Shown here in pieces: positions 12,295 to 22,432 of a DNA stretch of 64,000 nt. Under the pieces are notes generated by a model, which did no database searches, was not told where the DNA came from, and saw only the letters and a program-made list of their open reading frames with translations. Within the stretch, counting starts at the first letter, position 1. Every line of letters begins with the position of its first letter. The stretch spans positions 95,404,015 through 95,468,014 of the forward strand of contig NC_057823.1 of NCBI RefSeq assembly GCF_910594005.1, in the 5' to 3' direction. A program made the position numbers and the translations under genes. The stretch comes from Cervus elaphus (Eukaryota > Chordata > Mammalia > Artiodactyla > Cervidae).

Positions 12295-12700
12295 AACACA
12301 AGATCTTTTCTAGCTTTTCATCTTGAAGTAATTTTAGATTTACAAAAAGTTGTAAAAACAGTATATAGGGCTCATATATCTTTCACTCAGTTTTCCCATA
12401 TTATATATCTATAGTACTAGTTAGCTAAACCAAGACATTACCATTGATATACTATTATTAGCTATTCTAAAGAGCTTCTTCAAGTTTCTCATGATTAGAA
12501 TAGAATTATGCATTTTTTTTTTAGTAGGAAGTGATGTTATGTCATTTTCACTGCTGGTATCAAGAGGTACAGATATCCACATGTCTAAATTACTAGAGAT
12601 GCTATCTCTAATCACTTGAATAAAGTGGCATTATCCAGATTATTCTCCACTACAAAATTACTGTTTGAGAAAGAATATTTCAGTGCAAAAATAATTGTTG
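12295..12700. mobile_element. Ancient L1M-type 3' UTR relic
   Basis: Sequence such as AATTTTAGATTTACAAAAAG and the later CTGCTGGTATCAAGAGGTAC resembles the 3' UTR of old mammalian L1 (L1M) elements. It is heavily diverged and non-coding. Its right part (12526-12698) is duplicated at 13787-13958. Confidence 0.45.
12526..12698 (+). repeat. Local direct duplication, copy A
   Basis: About 173 bp beginning AGGAAGTGATGTTATGTCA are repeated in the same orientation at 13787-13958, with roughly a dozen differences and a small indel by eye. The identity is far higher than expected for two independent insertions of an ancient repeat. Confidence 0.85.
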
Positions 12701-13786
12701 AAGCCGTGATGAAAAGAACCGAAGTATATTAATAATATCCAATTTGAGAAAATGGAAATAATTTCACTTCCATGGGCCCTTGTACCTTGTGATCCTCATT
12801 ATTTATTATTCCACATGCCAGGAGATGGCTTTTCAGTCTTACTGAATGTATTTCTCACTTGTCATATCTGGGATCAGGGTTGGTCCACTCTTAGAACCAC
12901 AGTTAGAAACAATTGTTTGAGGCCTGCTTTTCCTTTCCTATTTACAACAGCTTCAGTGCAGTCCTTCAAGGATTACGTTTATTTAAACAACAGGCAGATT
13001 AATCCCAGCATTCACTGGAAGGAGATGAGAAGCAAAGGAAAAGTTAGGTTCAATCTATTACTGTCCTTTATCCCTCAGTGGCTCTGTTAGAAAGATAACC
13101 TGAAGATAACCAATCCTACAACTGATGCTGGGGGATCTTAGATTTCGTCCCACCCTAGCACGGATGTCTCTGTCCTCAGCTGCCTTCCCAGGCCTCTTTG
13201 AGCACCAGTAACTGACTGCAAAGAGAAAACAAGTCTGTGAAAGTAGAATCGGTCCACAGCACATTACTCTAAAATTCTGAGCTGATTTCTAACACTTAAA
13301 GTTGGAAGTTGTCTAATGCAAATCTGCTTTTCTGGCTTCTTAAAAAAGACATAAAAAAAAAAAAAAAGACTAAGAAATACGGGTCTGAATTCCTACCATT
13401 ATCAGACACTGAGACAAAGTGTATATTTCTGCAATTATGTTTACCTCCACTTTTTTTTTCCTTATGATAAAGTTTAGGTATCCTTGATACTCTGTCAAAA
13501 GTAGGAAAACAAAGCAGAGCAGAAGGAATCAGAGATTGAAGAAAACTTTGTCTTACGCTTGACTTACTCCATCAGTTGTGGTATCTGCCTGTCTCTACTG
13601 AGCATTTGTGTCTGTACCCTTTTCCCTGAAGCCTCCGGCAGACTCTTTCCTGCATTGTCCAAACCCGGTCACACTGCAGCCACAGCTCTTTACTCAACAA
13701 GGAAGAGGACAACAGGTCCAATATCTTAAGCACACGTGTGTTGGCCAGGTCTAGGTTGTTATATCCCAGGAAGAAAGTTACATCCC
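12701..13786. other. Intergenic sequence between the duplicated blocks
   Basis: No gene recognised. An A-run of about 15 bases at 13353-13367 is the only obvious simple repeat. ORFs of 68 and 112 codons have no recognisable protein features. Confidence 0.4.
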
Positions 13787-13958
13787 AGGAAGTGATGTTA
13801 TGTCAGTTTCATTGCTGGTATCAGGAGGTACAGATATCCACTTCTAAATTACTAGAGATGCTATCTCTAATCACTTGAGTTAAGTGGCATTATCCAGATT
13901 ATTCTCCACTACAAAATTACTATTTGAGAAAGAATATTTCGGTGCAGAAATAATTGTG
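13787..13958 (+). repeat. Local direct duplication, copy B
   Basis: Second copy of the 12526-12698 segment, 1.26 kb downstream. Just before it the text ATCCCAGGAAG is itself repeated (13763-13773 and 13782-13792), which may mark the join. Confidence 0.85.
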
Positions 13959-14404
13959 GCAAGAGTTCCTTCCCAGCCCACAAATTTGAGAAAGAGATGG
14001 ACTTGTGTGTGTGTGTATGTGTGTGTAGGGGAGGGTGGGTGGGTGCGTGGGTGTTGGTAGGGGAGATGGAACAGATGTTAGCAAGGTGAAGGAGTCAATT
14101 TAGGCTCTTCATGTTATTCTGACTCTTCAGGTTGATCAGGATTCTGGGGTGGGGCCACACCCACACTTGGGGAAATACGCGGCCTTGTCACTGGGAAAGC
14201 TTGGGGAAAATAGCTTTGAGAAAGGGGTCTGTGGAGGGCAGTGGCTGGTGATCCAGTTTCTTCTTTCCTGGTGCTTTATCACGAGAAAAAGCAGAAGCAG
14301 TGCCTTTAATTTTATTTGCAAGGTGAATTGAGAGTTGACTGGAAAACTGACAGCATTTGACAAACGGATCCCAAACTCGACGTGGACACTCTTTTGAAAA
14401 ACAG

Positions 14405-14600
14405 TAAGTGCAGAGGCAAGAGCAGGCTCTGGGGCCAGACCGTCTGGGGTAGAATCCCAGTTCAGCCACTTTTATTCCCTTGGGATGTTTGGTCATGGCT
14501 TTGACCCTTGTGTGCTTTCTTTTTCACATGTAAAAAGGGCTGTAATGGTAACTTACCTGATGCAGTTATATGATATACCTAGTGCAAGTTAATGAGTTAC
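14405..14600 (+). mobile_element. MIR SINE relic
   Basis: Diverged MIR in sense orientation: it has the CTCTGGGGCCAGACCGTCTGG and AATCCCAGTTCAGCCACTT blocks and then the decayed CATGTAAAAAGGGC block. This follows the order of the tRNA-related MIR consensus. Confidence 0.65.
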
Positions 14601-14900
14601 TTTTATTGAGAAAATAGCACCTTAGTTATGCCACAGTTTGCTATCAGAACGTTTTTCCAGTGGGGAGGATGTGGTACGGTTGTGGAAGCACATGGATTGT
14701 GTGATTTCTGAGCTTAAACCTTCCTGGCTCTGGCACCTGATTCACATATCATTCACTTCTCTTCTCCTACTCCAACATGCTCCCCTCCTCTTATTTCTTT
14801 CAATCATAGTCTTGCATATTCTCAGTAGATTTTTCCTGTAATCCTGCTTAGAGAAACAAGACAGATTTGATGGGCTCCAGCAAGCTGAAATGCAGAAGAG

Positions 14901-15806
14901 TGAAGTGAGTTAACTTTTTATTTAACTTATATGCAGAGTACATCATGAGAAACGCTGGGCTGGAAGAAGCACAAGCTGGAATCAAGATTGCCAGGAGAAA
15001 TATCAATAACCTCAGATATGCAGATGACACCACCCTTATGGCAGAAAGTGAAGAAGAACTAAAGAGCCTCTTGATGAAAGTGAAAGAGGAGAGTGAAAAA
15101 GTTGGCTTAAAGCTCAGTATTCAGAAAACTAAGATCATGGCATCCGGTCCCATCACTTCATGGGAAATAGATGGGGAAACAGTGCAAACAGTGGCTGACT
15201 TTATTTTTCTGGGTTCCAATATCACTGCAGATGGTGATTGCAGCCATGAAATTAAAAGACGCTTACTCCTTGGAAGGAAAGTTATGACCAACCTAGATGG
15301 CATATTAAAAAGCAGAGACATTATTTTGCCAACAAAGCTCCGTCTGGTCAAGGCTATGGTTTTTCCAGTGGTCATGTATGGATGTGAGACTTGGACTGTG
15401 AGGAAAGCTGAGCACCGAAAAATTGATGCTTTTGAACTGTGGTGTTGGAGAAGACTCTTGGGAGTCCCTTAGACTGCAAGGAGATCCAACCAGTCCATCC
15501 TAAAGGAAATCAATCCTGGGTGTTCATTGGAAGGACTGATGCTGAAGCTGAAACTCCAATACTTTGGCCACCTCATGCAAAGAGTTGACTCATTGGAAAA
15601 GACCCTGATGCTGGGAGGGATTGGGGGCAGGAGGAGAGGGGGACTACAGAGGATGAGATGGTTGGATGGCATCACCAACTCAATGGGCATGAGTTTGAGT
15701 AAGCTCCGGGTGTTGGTGATGGACAGGGAGGCCTGGGGTGCTGCTATTCATGGGGTCGCAAAGAGTCGGACACGACTGAGCGACTGAACTGAACTGAAGT
15801 GAGTTA
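14901..15806 (+). mobile_element. BovB LINE, 5'-truncated, with 12-bp TSD
   Basis: BovB (RTE clade) fragment of 882 bp (14913-15794) between perfect copies of TGAAGTGAGTTA at 14901-14912 and 15795-15806. It carries the 3' half of the reverse transcriptase ORF and ends in the BovB-type CTGAACTGAAC. Truncation at the 5' end is usual for LINEs. It is the best preserved BovB copy here. Confidence 0.93.
14945..15787 (+). pseudogene. BovB reverse transcriptase fragment, one in-frame stop
   Basis: A 175-codon frame holds the catalytic YADD box (RYADDTTLMAESEEE), then the thumb/linker with WKIDGET-type and YGCETWT motifs. It ends at a TAG at 15470-15472, where related copies have TGG (Trp). The same frame continues after the stop for about 100 codons (SNQSILKEIN, ...KLQYFGHLM, ...KSRTRLSD). 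No endonuclease domain is present. A retrotransposon remnant, not a host gene. Confidence 0.9.
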
Positions 15807-16254
15807 CCTGTGACTCATGCAGCTGGCGTGACCAGGGTACCAGCTCCTTCCTCTTTGAGCTCTTGGCATGTGATTTCATGGTGGAAAATAATCGCTGAGT
15901 TTAGGCTAATGGGAAGAACTAGAAAGACTAGAAAATTGCTCCTCCAAACACAGTCTCTAAAAATGGCACTTTAAAAAAGTTAGGTACTATATTGACTTGA
16001 TGTGTGAAATGTGATGGCAATGTATTGTGAAAGCTTGAGCCCGGTGGATCCTACAGTCAGTATCGAGAGTGACAGGCAGGCCTTGAGGCATGCATAGACA
16101 ACAGTCAAAAGCGCACCTTTTAGAAAACTTGACTTCACCCCTCCATTTTGCCCTCCTGCTATTAGAACCTGCCTGTGATTCTACCTGTGTGATTGAACAA
16201 TAACACAGTCACTTCATTTCTATTTCTTTACTTCATCTGGGAAGGTTTAGATCT

Positions 16255-16395
16255 GGCCCATGTGCACCATGATTACCGGAATATAATGATAACTGGCATT
16301 TATATAGTACTGTATGCTCTTCATAAGGAGTTAACGTTTACCAGCTTCTCATTACACCAGTATCACCAATTCCATTTTACAGACTTGTAACCTAA
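16255..16395 (+). mobile_element. MIR SINE relic
   Basis: Weak match to the central and 3' part of MIR (ACTGGCATTTATATAGTACT... then CCATTTTACAGACTTGTAAC). Highly diverged. Confidence 0.45.
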
Positions 16396-16517
16396 GTCAC
16401 AGGCTGAGTCCACCAGAGTTTGCCTAATTGATCTGATAGAGCTAAAAGGAGAACTCAGGCGTGCAGTACTTCTGTCTTCATTTCATGGAATATTTTGATG
16501 TTCAGTAGTTTGAATAC

Positions 16518-16763
16518 TCTTGCCTGGAAGATCCCATGGACAGAGGAGCCTGGTAGGCTACAGTCCATGGGGTCTCGAAGAGTCGGACACGACTGAGCGA
16601 CTTCACTTTCACTTTTCACTTTCATGCATTGGAGAAGGAAATGGCAACCCACTCCAGTGTTCTTGCCTGGAGAATCCCAGGAATGGGGGGAGCCTGATGG
16701 GCTGCCGTCTATGGGGTCTCAGAGTTGGACACGACTGAAGCGACTTAGCAGCAGCAGCAGCAG
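16518..16763 (+). mobile_element. Bov-A2 SINE
   Basis: Two Bov-A monomers in tandem: CTTGCCTGGAAGATCCCATGG...CGACTGAGCGACTTCACTTTC, a linker with GGAGAAGGAAATGGCAACCC, then a second CTTGCCTGGAGAATCCC unit ending in GACTTAG(CAG)n. This dimer is characteristic of bovids. Confidence 0.9.
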
Positions 16764-16809
16764 TTTAAGCAGTTGAGGGTAAGAGTCCCCCTGCCCCTTA
16801 CTGGCACTG

Positions 16810-16975
16810 TTGTTTAGCACAGTTTCCTTAACCTGAAACTGCAGCTTCCTTATCTGTGCCCCAGGGGAAATAATACTGGCTACTCTTCATAAGAGCTGGA
16901 GGTGACTCAGTCATGTAAATCTTTTAGAACAGGGCTTGCCACATGGTCAGTGCTCAGTAAAGGCTAACTATTACG
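16810..16975 (+). mobile_element. MIR SINE relic
   Basis: 3' half of MIR: CTTCCTTATCTGTGCC, AATAATACTGGCTACTC, CTTTTAGAACAGGGCTTGCC and AGTGCTCAGTAAAGG follow the order of the consensus. Confidence 0.65.
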
Positions 16976-17189
16976 ATTACCTCTTTGTCTTCTCTGGTCA
17001 TTCTCTTGATGTTGCAGCAAAGAGAACTGCCCATGGTTTGAGATTAATCCTAGAAACACTATGTTCCTGGGTTTATATTACCTGAAAAAAATGATTATCC
17101 TTTGTTGCTCTGGAAAGACCGGGAGCTCAAAAAATAGATAGATTAAATCGAACAGCATCCCTGACCATTGGTACCAGGTATATCTTAGG

Positions 17190-17345
17190 CCAGTAACTTT
17201 CAAACAGTTTACTTTGCATAAAGCTCATCTCAGCTGCTTGTCTAAAATGCAGATTGCTGGGTGTCCCCCTTCCCACTCTGATTCTTGGATAACATGGGGC
17301 CCAGGAATCTGCAAACTTTAACCAATACCCTTGGAGGACATAGGA
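17190..17345 (+). mobile_element. MER5A-like DNA transposon relic
   Basis: Diverged hAT-Charlie MITE: AACTTTCAAACAGTTTAC, AAAATGCAGATTGCTGGG and GGGGCCCAGGAATCTGCA blocks in the expected order. Confidence 0.6.
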
Positions 17346-17637
17346 AACTCTGAAAGACCCTCAACTAGTGTTGGCTCCTGTCCTGCTGTTGCTTCTCCTA
17401 CTCCCTTTCCTTCTGTTCCTCTTTTTTTGTTTTTGCCATCATGACCATTGTCTTCTTCATCACCTTATCTTCTCTATCTTCTCATTGCTTGCTTCTCCAC
17501 CCCCAACCCCCACCTTTCAAATAGACTGCCTGAGGTTATTTTCCACTATTACACTAACTCTATTATTATCTCTCTAGAGAAAATGCCACTGAACCTGGGG
17601 GAAAAATACAGAGTAATTACTCAAAGGAAAAAATTAT

Positions 17638-17661
17638 ATGTATATATATATATATATATAT
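17638..17661. repeat. (TA)n microsatellite
   Basis: About 12 TA units, almost perfect. Confidence 0.9.
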
Positions 17662-18204
17662 AGCTTCCCTGGATCCAATTAGGAAGACAGTCATTAAGTC
17701 GAAGTGATCATTTTGCTCTCACATCACTGTAAGACTCTGGCCCTCTCACAAAGAGTAAAATAGCACATGTTTATTTCCTGAGCTTATCAATGTTAGACCC
17801 CAATTTAATGCCCTGACAGTAAATTTTAAAGTCTTTCCCATTACGATGCGACTAAGCACACCCACACAGGTATAGGATTGTTATCCAAACAATCCAATAG
17901 AAATCTTACTTATTTTGCTATTTTGCTTTGAATCATTCAGGCATCCCAAGAAAGATATTCTGGGTTCCTCTCTCCCCATTCCAACCCTCGGCTTATTACA
18001 CCTTATTGCTGAGAAACTAGAGAATAGAACCAGGTGCTAGCTATGAAACCACTTTAACAAAGTATGGTCACCTATTTGGACACTATATCTAGATAGCTTC
18101 AGAGTAAGTAGATATTTAGCAATTACCAGCTTTGAAAGAAATATAAATAGCTGATCCAAAGCATGAGTTTCAAAGTGTTTTTAGCCCAAATTATAGATGT
18201 GATT

Positions 18205-18312
18205 GTCAGCGGTTTTCAGTTCTTTCTGTCCATTAGGGTCAGTTAAGTAGCTTTTAGACAGCATTAATGCCGTGGCCTTACACCTGGAGATTGTGATTGA
18301 ATTATGTGTCAC
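18205..18312 (+). mobile_element. MER5-type DNA transposon relic
   Basis: Short decayed copy: GCGGTTTTCAGTTCTTTCTG, CATTAGGGTCAGTTAAG and ACCTGGAGATTGTGATTGAA match the MER5 plan of CATTAGAATCACCTGGGGAG and GAGATTCTGATTTAAT. Confidence 0.45.
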
Positions 18313-18330
18313 AGAGCGTGCTACTGACGC

Positions 18331-19085
18331 TGCTGTTGTTCAGTTGCTAAGTCATGTCTGACTGTCTGAGGCCTCATGGACTGAAGCATACCAGGCTCCT
18401 CTGTCCCCCGTTATCTCCCAGAGTCTGCTCAAATTCATGCTCATTGACTCTGTGATGCTATCATCTAACCATCTCATCCTCTCTTGTCCCCTTCTCCTCC
18501 TGCCCTCAATCTTTCCCAGCATCAGGGTCTTTTCCAGTGAGCCAGCTCTTCGAATCAGGTGGCCAGAGTATTGAACTTTCAGCTTCAGCATCAGTCCTTT
18601 CAGTGAATATTCAGGGTTGATTTCCTTTAGGATTGCCTGGTTTGATCTCCTTGCAGTCCAAGGGACTCTGAAGAGTGTTCTCCAGCACTACAGTTTGAAA
18701 ACATCATTTCTTTGGTGCTCAGCCTTCTTTATAGTCCAGCTCTTACATTCATACATGACTATTGGAAAAACCATACCTTTGATTATATGCATCTTTGTTG
18801 GTAAAGTGATACCTCTGCTTTATAATATGCTGTCTAGGTTTGTCACAGCTTTCGTTCCAAGGAGCAAGCATCTTTGAATTTCATGGCTACAGTCACTGTC
18901 TGCAGTGATATTGGAGCCTGATAAAATAAAATCTGTCACTGCTTCCACTTTTCTCCCTTCCATTTGCCATGAAGTGATGGGGCTGGGTGCTATGATCTTA
19001 TGAGCATGGCATGGCTCATAGCTTCATTGAATTGTGCAAGCCTCTTCGTCATGGCAAGGTCTGTGAAGAGGATGCCAGTGATAGG
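18331..19085 (-). mobile_element. BovB LINE fragment, internally deleted
   Basis: BovB 3' end on the minus strand. The decayed RT C-terminal frame at 18352-18591 includes LEKTLMLGKIEGRRRRG; the left end is the GTTGTTCAGTTGCTAAGTC terminus. Around 18998 the sequence jumps from the RT region to an upstream part of the element (GCTATGAGCCATGCC on the minus strand), so an internal segment is missing. All frames are broken and no clear TSD was found. Confidence 0.85.
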
Positions 19086-19456
19086 GACAGAGTAAAGGGA
19101 CAAAGTAAGTGGCTAAATAGTTAATCTGACTAGGGGATAGTAAATAAAAAGAAAATATGGGAAACCCCTGTAAGTTAATGATTACTCAAAATAAAAAGCA
19201 GGTTTGCTTAACTGAAAACCAAGAAGGCTTACTTAGCAACAAAACAGTTTAATGGAAATATAACAAACGCCCTTAAATAATAAAACAATGCTGGTATGAG
19301 ACCCACATCCTACCCAGTGAGCTTAATAAGTTAATGATTCCGAGGACATGCTCCTTTGTGTGCACTAAAAACAAAAATATAAGCAAAAGGCGACAGTGTA
19401 CTAAAACCTGAGCTGATTTACCATCTATAGCATGTGTGATGGATTTTTGGCTCATA

Positions 19457-19577
19457 ATGGCAACCCACTCCAGTGTTCTTGCCTGGAAAATCCCATGGAC
19501 GGAGGAGCCTGGTAGACTACAGCCCATGGGGTCGCAAAAAGTCGGACACAACTGAGTGACTTCACCTCCACTTTCCA
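19457..19577 (+). mobile_element. Bov-A SINE monomer inside the LTR
   Basis: Runs from ATGGCAACCCACTCCAGTG to ACTGAGTGACTTCACCTCC, one Bov-A unit. Its position within the LTR makes it younger than the LTR. Confidence 0.8.
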
Positions 19578-19867
19578 TTACACCATGACAGTCCCAACTT
19601 GATCATGTAAGGACAAGAAAACCCCCCTGCCCAATGTGGAAGACGAACTGATGATGGAAGCATGATGTCCACTCAAAAATGAGGAAGAAGATGGCCTTTT
19701 CCCCCCTCCCCATTTTTCCTTTGATTATAAAACTGTGGCCCCCTAAGTTCTCAGGGCAAGGGACCCTCTCATATGCCTGCTTGTAAACCTCACAAGAATC
19801 CTAATCTATCTAGTAAATCACTTCTTATCTATCACTTTGCCTCTTGCTGAATTCTTTCTGCACTGAA

Positions 19868-19892
19868 ACATAACAACAACAACAACAACAAA
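19868..19892. repeat. (AAC)n microsatellite
   Basis: About eight ACA/AAC units at the right end of the LTR-like segment. Confidence 0.8.
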
Positions 19893-19910
19893 CCAGAGCT
19901 CCTTGGAGCC

Positions 19911-20829
19911 CCCCACCCCACCAAATACCACCTAGCAGTTTCACTAAGAATTCTCCTGAGTATCAAGGGGTAGTTATTAATATACCTGTGTCAGATTTAC
20001 TTGACAGTTGCAGCTTTCTGCCTCCCTCTGCAAGGCTGAGGCACAGATTAAGATTAGAAATAAACTAAAGCAGATAATTTTAGAACATTTTACCCTCAAT
20101 TCCTGTATATTTTAGGGAAAGTTAAATACTTGGTCTAGGATTTCTTCTTGATTGCCACAATTTTCCGTTTCATTTTGCTAGGGTATACTTGATCTTGTCA
20201 AAATACTCTGAGCACCGAACAGTATGTGGAACCGCAAGGACATTCCATGTGAATCTTACCAATACAAAGAATAAAGGCAAAAGGCAAGTTGCATCTGCTG
20301 GTCAGTAATTTCTCATGGCTGAATCCAAGTAGTCCTAGAAGCAGCCACAGGAGCTGAGAGTTCGTTTACTCCACCTCACCCTTTCTGGAGTTTGTGAAGA
20401 TTAGCTGGAAAGATTTACATAAAGAGGCTGTTCTTTGCCCTGGTCTTCATTTTTGGCTTAGGCCTTTTAAGCTCTCATTGAAAATAGGTGCCTTGAAATC
20501 ATGATTTGCCAATGTGCCTCATGTAAAAGATTTTTAACTTTGCAGGTGCTAGGCATCAAATTTACTTAATTTAGAAAGATCACTAATTGAGTTCCAGTAC
20601 TTGCTGTCTACCTAGATGTTCTGGTACTTGAGAATAAACTTTTCCTGTTTTCTGTATTTTAAAGGTACAAAACCTTTTGGGAATTGAATTCTTTTTTGCT
20701 TGTATCCAATACTATGAAATCTGTTGGCTTATATAGTTTAAAATCTTTCTTTCAAATATTTCCACCAAATAATTTTCTGAAATAGATTTAAAAAAAAAAC
20801 TTTCTCATTTACAATCTTTTTTTTTTTTT
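19911..20829. other. Intergenic sequence, no feature recognised
   Basis: Mostly single-copy and AT-rich. It ends in a T-run of about 17 bases at 20818-20834. Confidence 0.4.
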
Positions 20830-20834
20830 TTTTT

Positions 20835-21660
20835 ACTACTAGTTCTGGAATTTTTTCTTATATTCCAGCTCTTCCACTGAGTTCTTCATTTTCATTTTTG
20901 CCATTATGTTGTTAATTTCCAAGAGATACTTTTTGTTTTATGAATTTCCCTTTTTATTTGTCAAGGAAAGGATTTGTCAAGGAAAGGATGGTTGGAAGCT
21001 GTGGTCCTTGTGGAGGGAACTGGCAACCATGACCTTTGCCATCGGATGGCCTAGCAGATAGTTGAGGTGAGAAACCTCTGATGCCAGGTCTTTAAGTCTT
21101 TCCTCTTGGGTTGTTCAGGTGCCACAGAGAAGATTCTAACCTCCAACCTTCAGTGTGGAGGGAGCAGGGCTGGCTGCAGAGGGAAAAGAATCCTGAGGAA
21201 CTTAGCATCCGTTTGCCTCACTCAGTTCCATATGAAAACCCCACCTTTAGTTGTGCTGTGTCCTGGTGAATTCCTGTTTTACTCTCTCTAGGGAAGAATC
21301 CTTCAGTCTTTGGCCAAGGTAGCAAATGAGTGGTTTTCTGAGAGTGACGAAGGGATCTGAGTATGGTTGCTTCTGAAACAGACTTTCAAGTAATCCGTTT
21401 TGTTTTTGCATCTTTTTTCATCTCAGCTTCCATAGCTATTTGGTGCCACCGATTCCCAAGCTTTAGGGGAATTCTGAGACGTAGAAAGGTTTAGTTCTTA
21501 GCTTTCCCTTCTGCTGACTTAAGACTCCATTTTCTTGGGTGTGCTTAATTATTTATTTTTCTGCTTCCATAATTCTATTGTTAGTGCTTCCACTCCTGTT
21601 CTCATTCCAATGAGTTTGTGCCTTTAAAAAAATCCCTTCCCTGTAGTTTTTGAGAGGTTT
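20835..21660 (-). mobile_element. HAL1/L1M ORF1-region relic
   Basis: The first ~125 bp (minus-strand GAAAATGAAGAACTCAGTGG and neighbours) match the ORF1 coiled-coil region of old L1/HAL1 elements. The rest looks like the decayed 5' part. Coding frames are destroyed. A duplicated 16-bp unit (TTTGTCAAGGAAAGGA) occurs at 20957-20988. Confidence 0.4.
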
Positions 21661-21783
21661 GGGGAGGGAGTGCATATAGATACATATATTTAATCAGCTA
21701 ACTTTACCTAAAAGGATAATAGACAACACAGTCTCAATAACCCCCAATATTTGACTAGTTAAATAAACCATGCACATGTCACT

Positions 21784-21850
21784 TTAGTTGTTGTCAACTC
21801 TTTGCAACCTAATGAACTGTAGCCCACCAGGCCCCTCTGTCCAAGGGGGG
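21784..21850 (-). mobile_element. Bov-A/tRNA SINE fragment
   Basis: A diverged 67-bp piece of the SINE/BovB shared 3' region (CAACTCTTTGCAACC...GTAGCCCACCAGG). Confidence 0.6.
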
Positions 21851-21974
21851 CTCTCATAAAATGGAAGACCATTCAGCCATTAAAGGATTATGCCAATGAA
21901 TAGTTATTGACATAGTCACATACCAAATTCCATGTGGAAAATGACAGGTTAATAGTATTAGTAATAGTACCTAA

Positions 21975-22130
21975 CAAAGCACTTTCTCTGGCCTCACGCT
22001 TTGCTAAGTTCCCAGAATTTATAAGGATGCTATCTTTATTATCCATTTCATAGATGAAATTGAGGCTTGGGGAGATGAAGCAATCTGCCCCAAATCACAG
22101 GGTCTTTGGCCCAGATTTGAGAAGACTGGG
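21975..22130 (+). mobile_element. MIR SINE relic
   Basis: The CCATTTCATAGATGAAATTGAGGCTTGGGGAGATGAAGC block followed by CCCCAAATCACAGGGTC matches the MIR/MIRb core and 3' part. Confidence 0.65.
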
Positions 22131-22216
22131 TTCAAAAGTGACAGAAATACACATGGGTGTGGCAGGAAAAGGAGAGGCTGGGCCAGGCTGAGAGAGTAGC
22201 ACTCACGTATATACAT

Positions 22217-22432
22217 TGGTGGTGGTGGTTTAGTGGCTCAGTCGTGTCCGACTCTTTGCGACCCCATGGACTGTAGCCCACGAGGCTCCTCTGTCCATGG
22301 GATTCTCCAGGCAAGCATACTGGAGTGGGCTGCCACTTCCTTCTCCAGGGGATCTTCTGGACCCAGGAATTGCACCCGGGTCTCTGGCATTGCAGGCGGA
22401 TTCTTTACCGACTGAGCTATGCGGGAAGCCCC
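22217..22432 (-). mobile_element. Bov-tA SINE
   Basis: Complete tRNA-Glu-derived SINE on the minus strand. Its head reads GGCTTCCCGCATAGCTCAGTC, and an internal Pol III B box-like block and the Bov-A unit follow. A TGG-rich stretch lies at its 3' end. Confidence 0.9.

Larger units (their letters stand above)
19130..19910 (+). mobile_element. Ruminant endogenous retrovirus LTR (solo, SINE-interrupted)
   Basis: This segment has LTR organisation: a long AT-rich U3 with repeated AAGTTAATGATTnC blocks, a TATA box (TATAAA, 19726-19731), an AGTAAA-type polyadenylation motif near 19810 and a terminal U5-like CTTTGCCTCTTGCTGAATTC block. It resembles ruminant class II ERV LTRs as I recall them. No gag, pol or env frame lies next to it, so it is a solo or truncated LTR. 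A Bov-A SINE interrupts it at 19457-19577. Exact ends are uncertain. Confidence 0.6.

Noticed and set aside
22217..22432. tRNA gene candidates in the many GGTTCGAxCC-containing segments
   Set aside because: These are heads of Bov-tA SINEs with decayed cloverleafs followed by the Bov-A unit, not functional tRNA genes.
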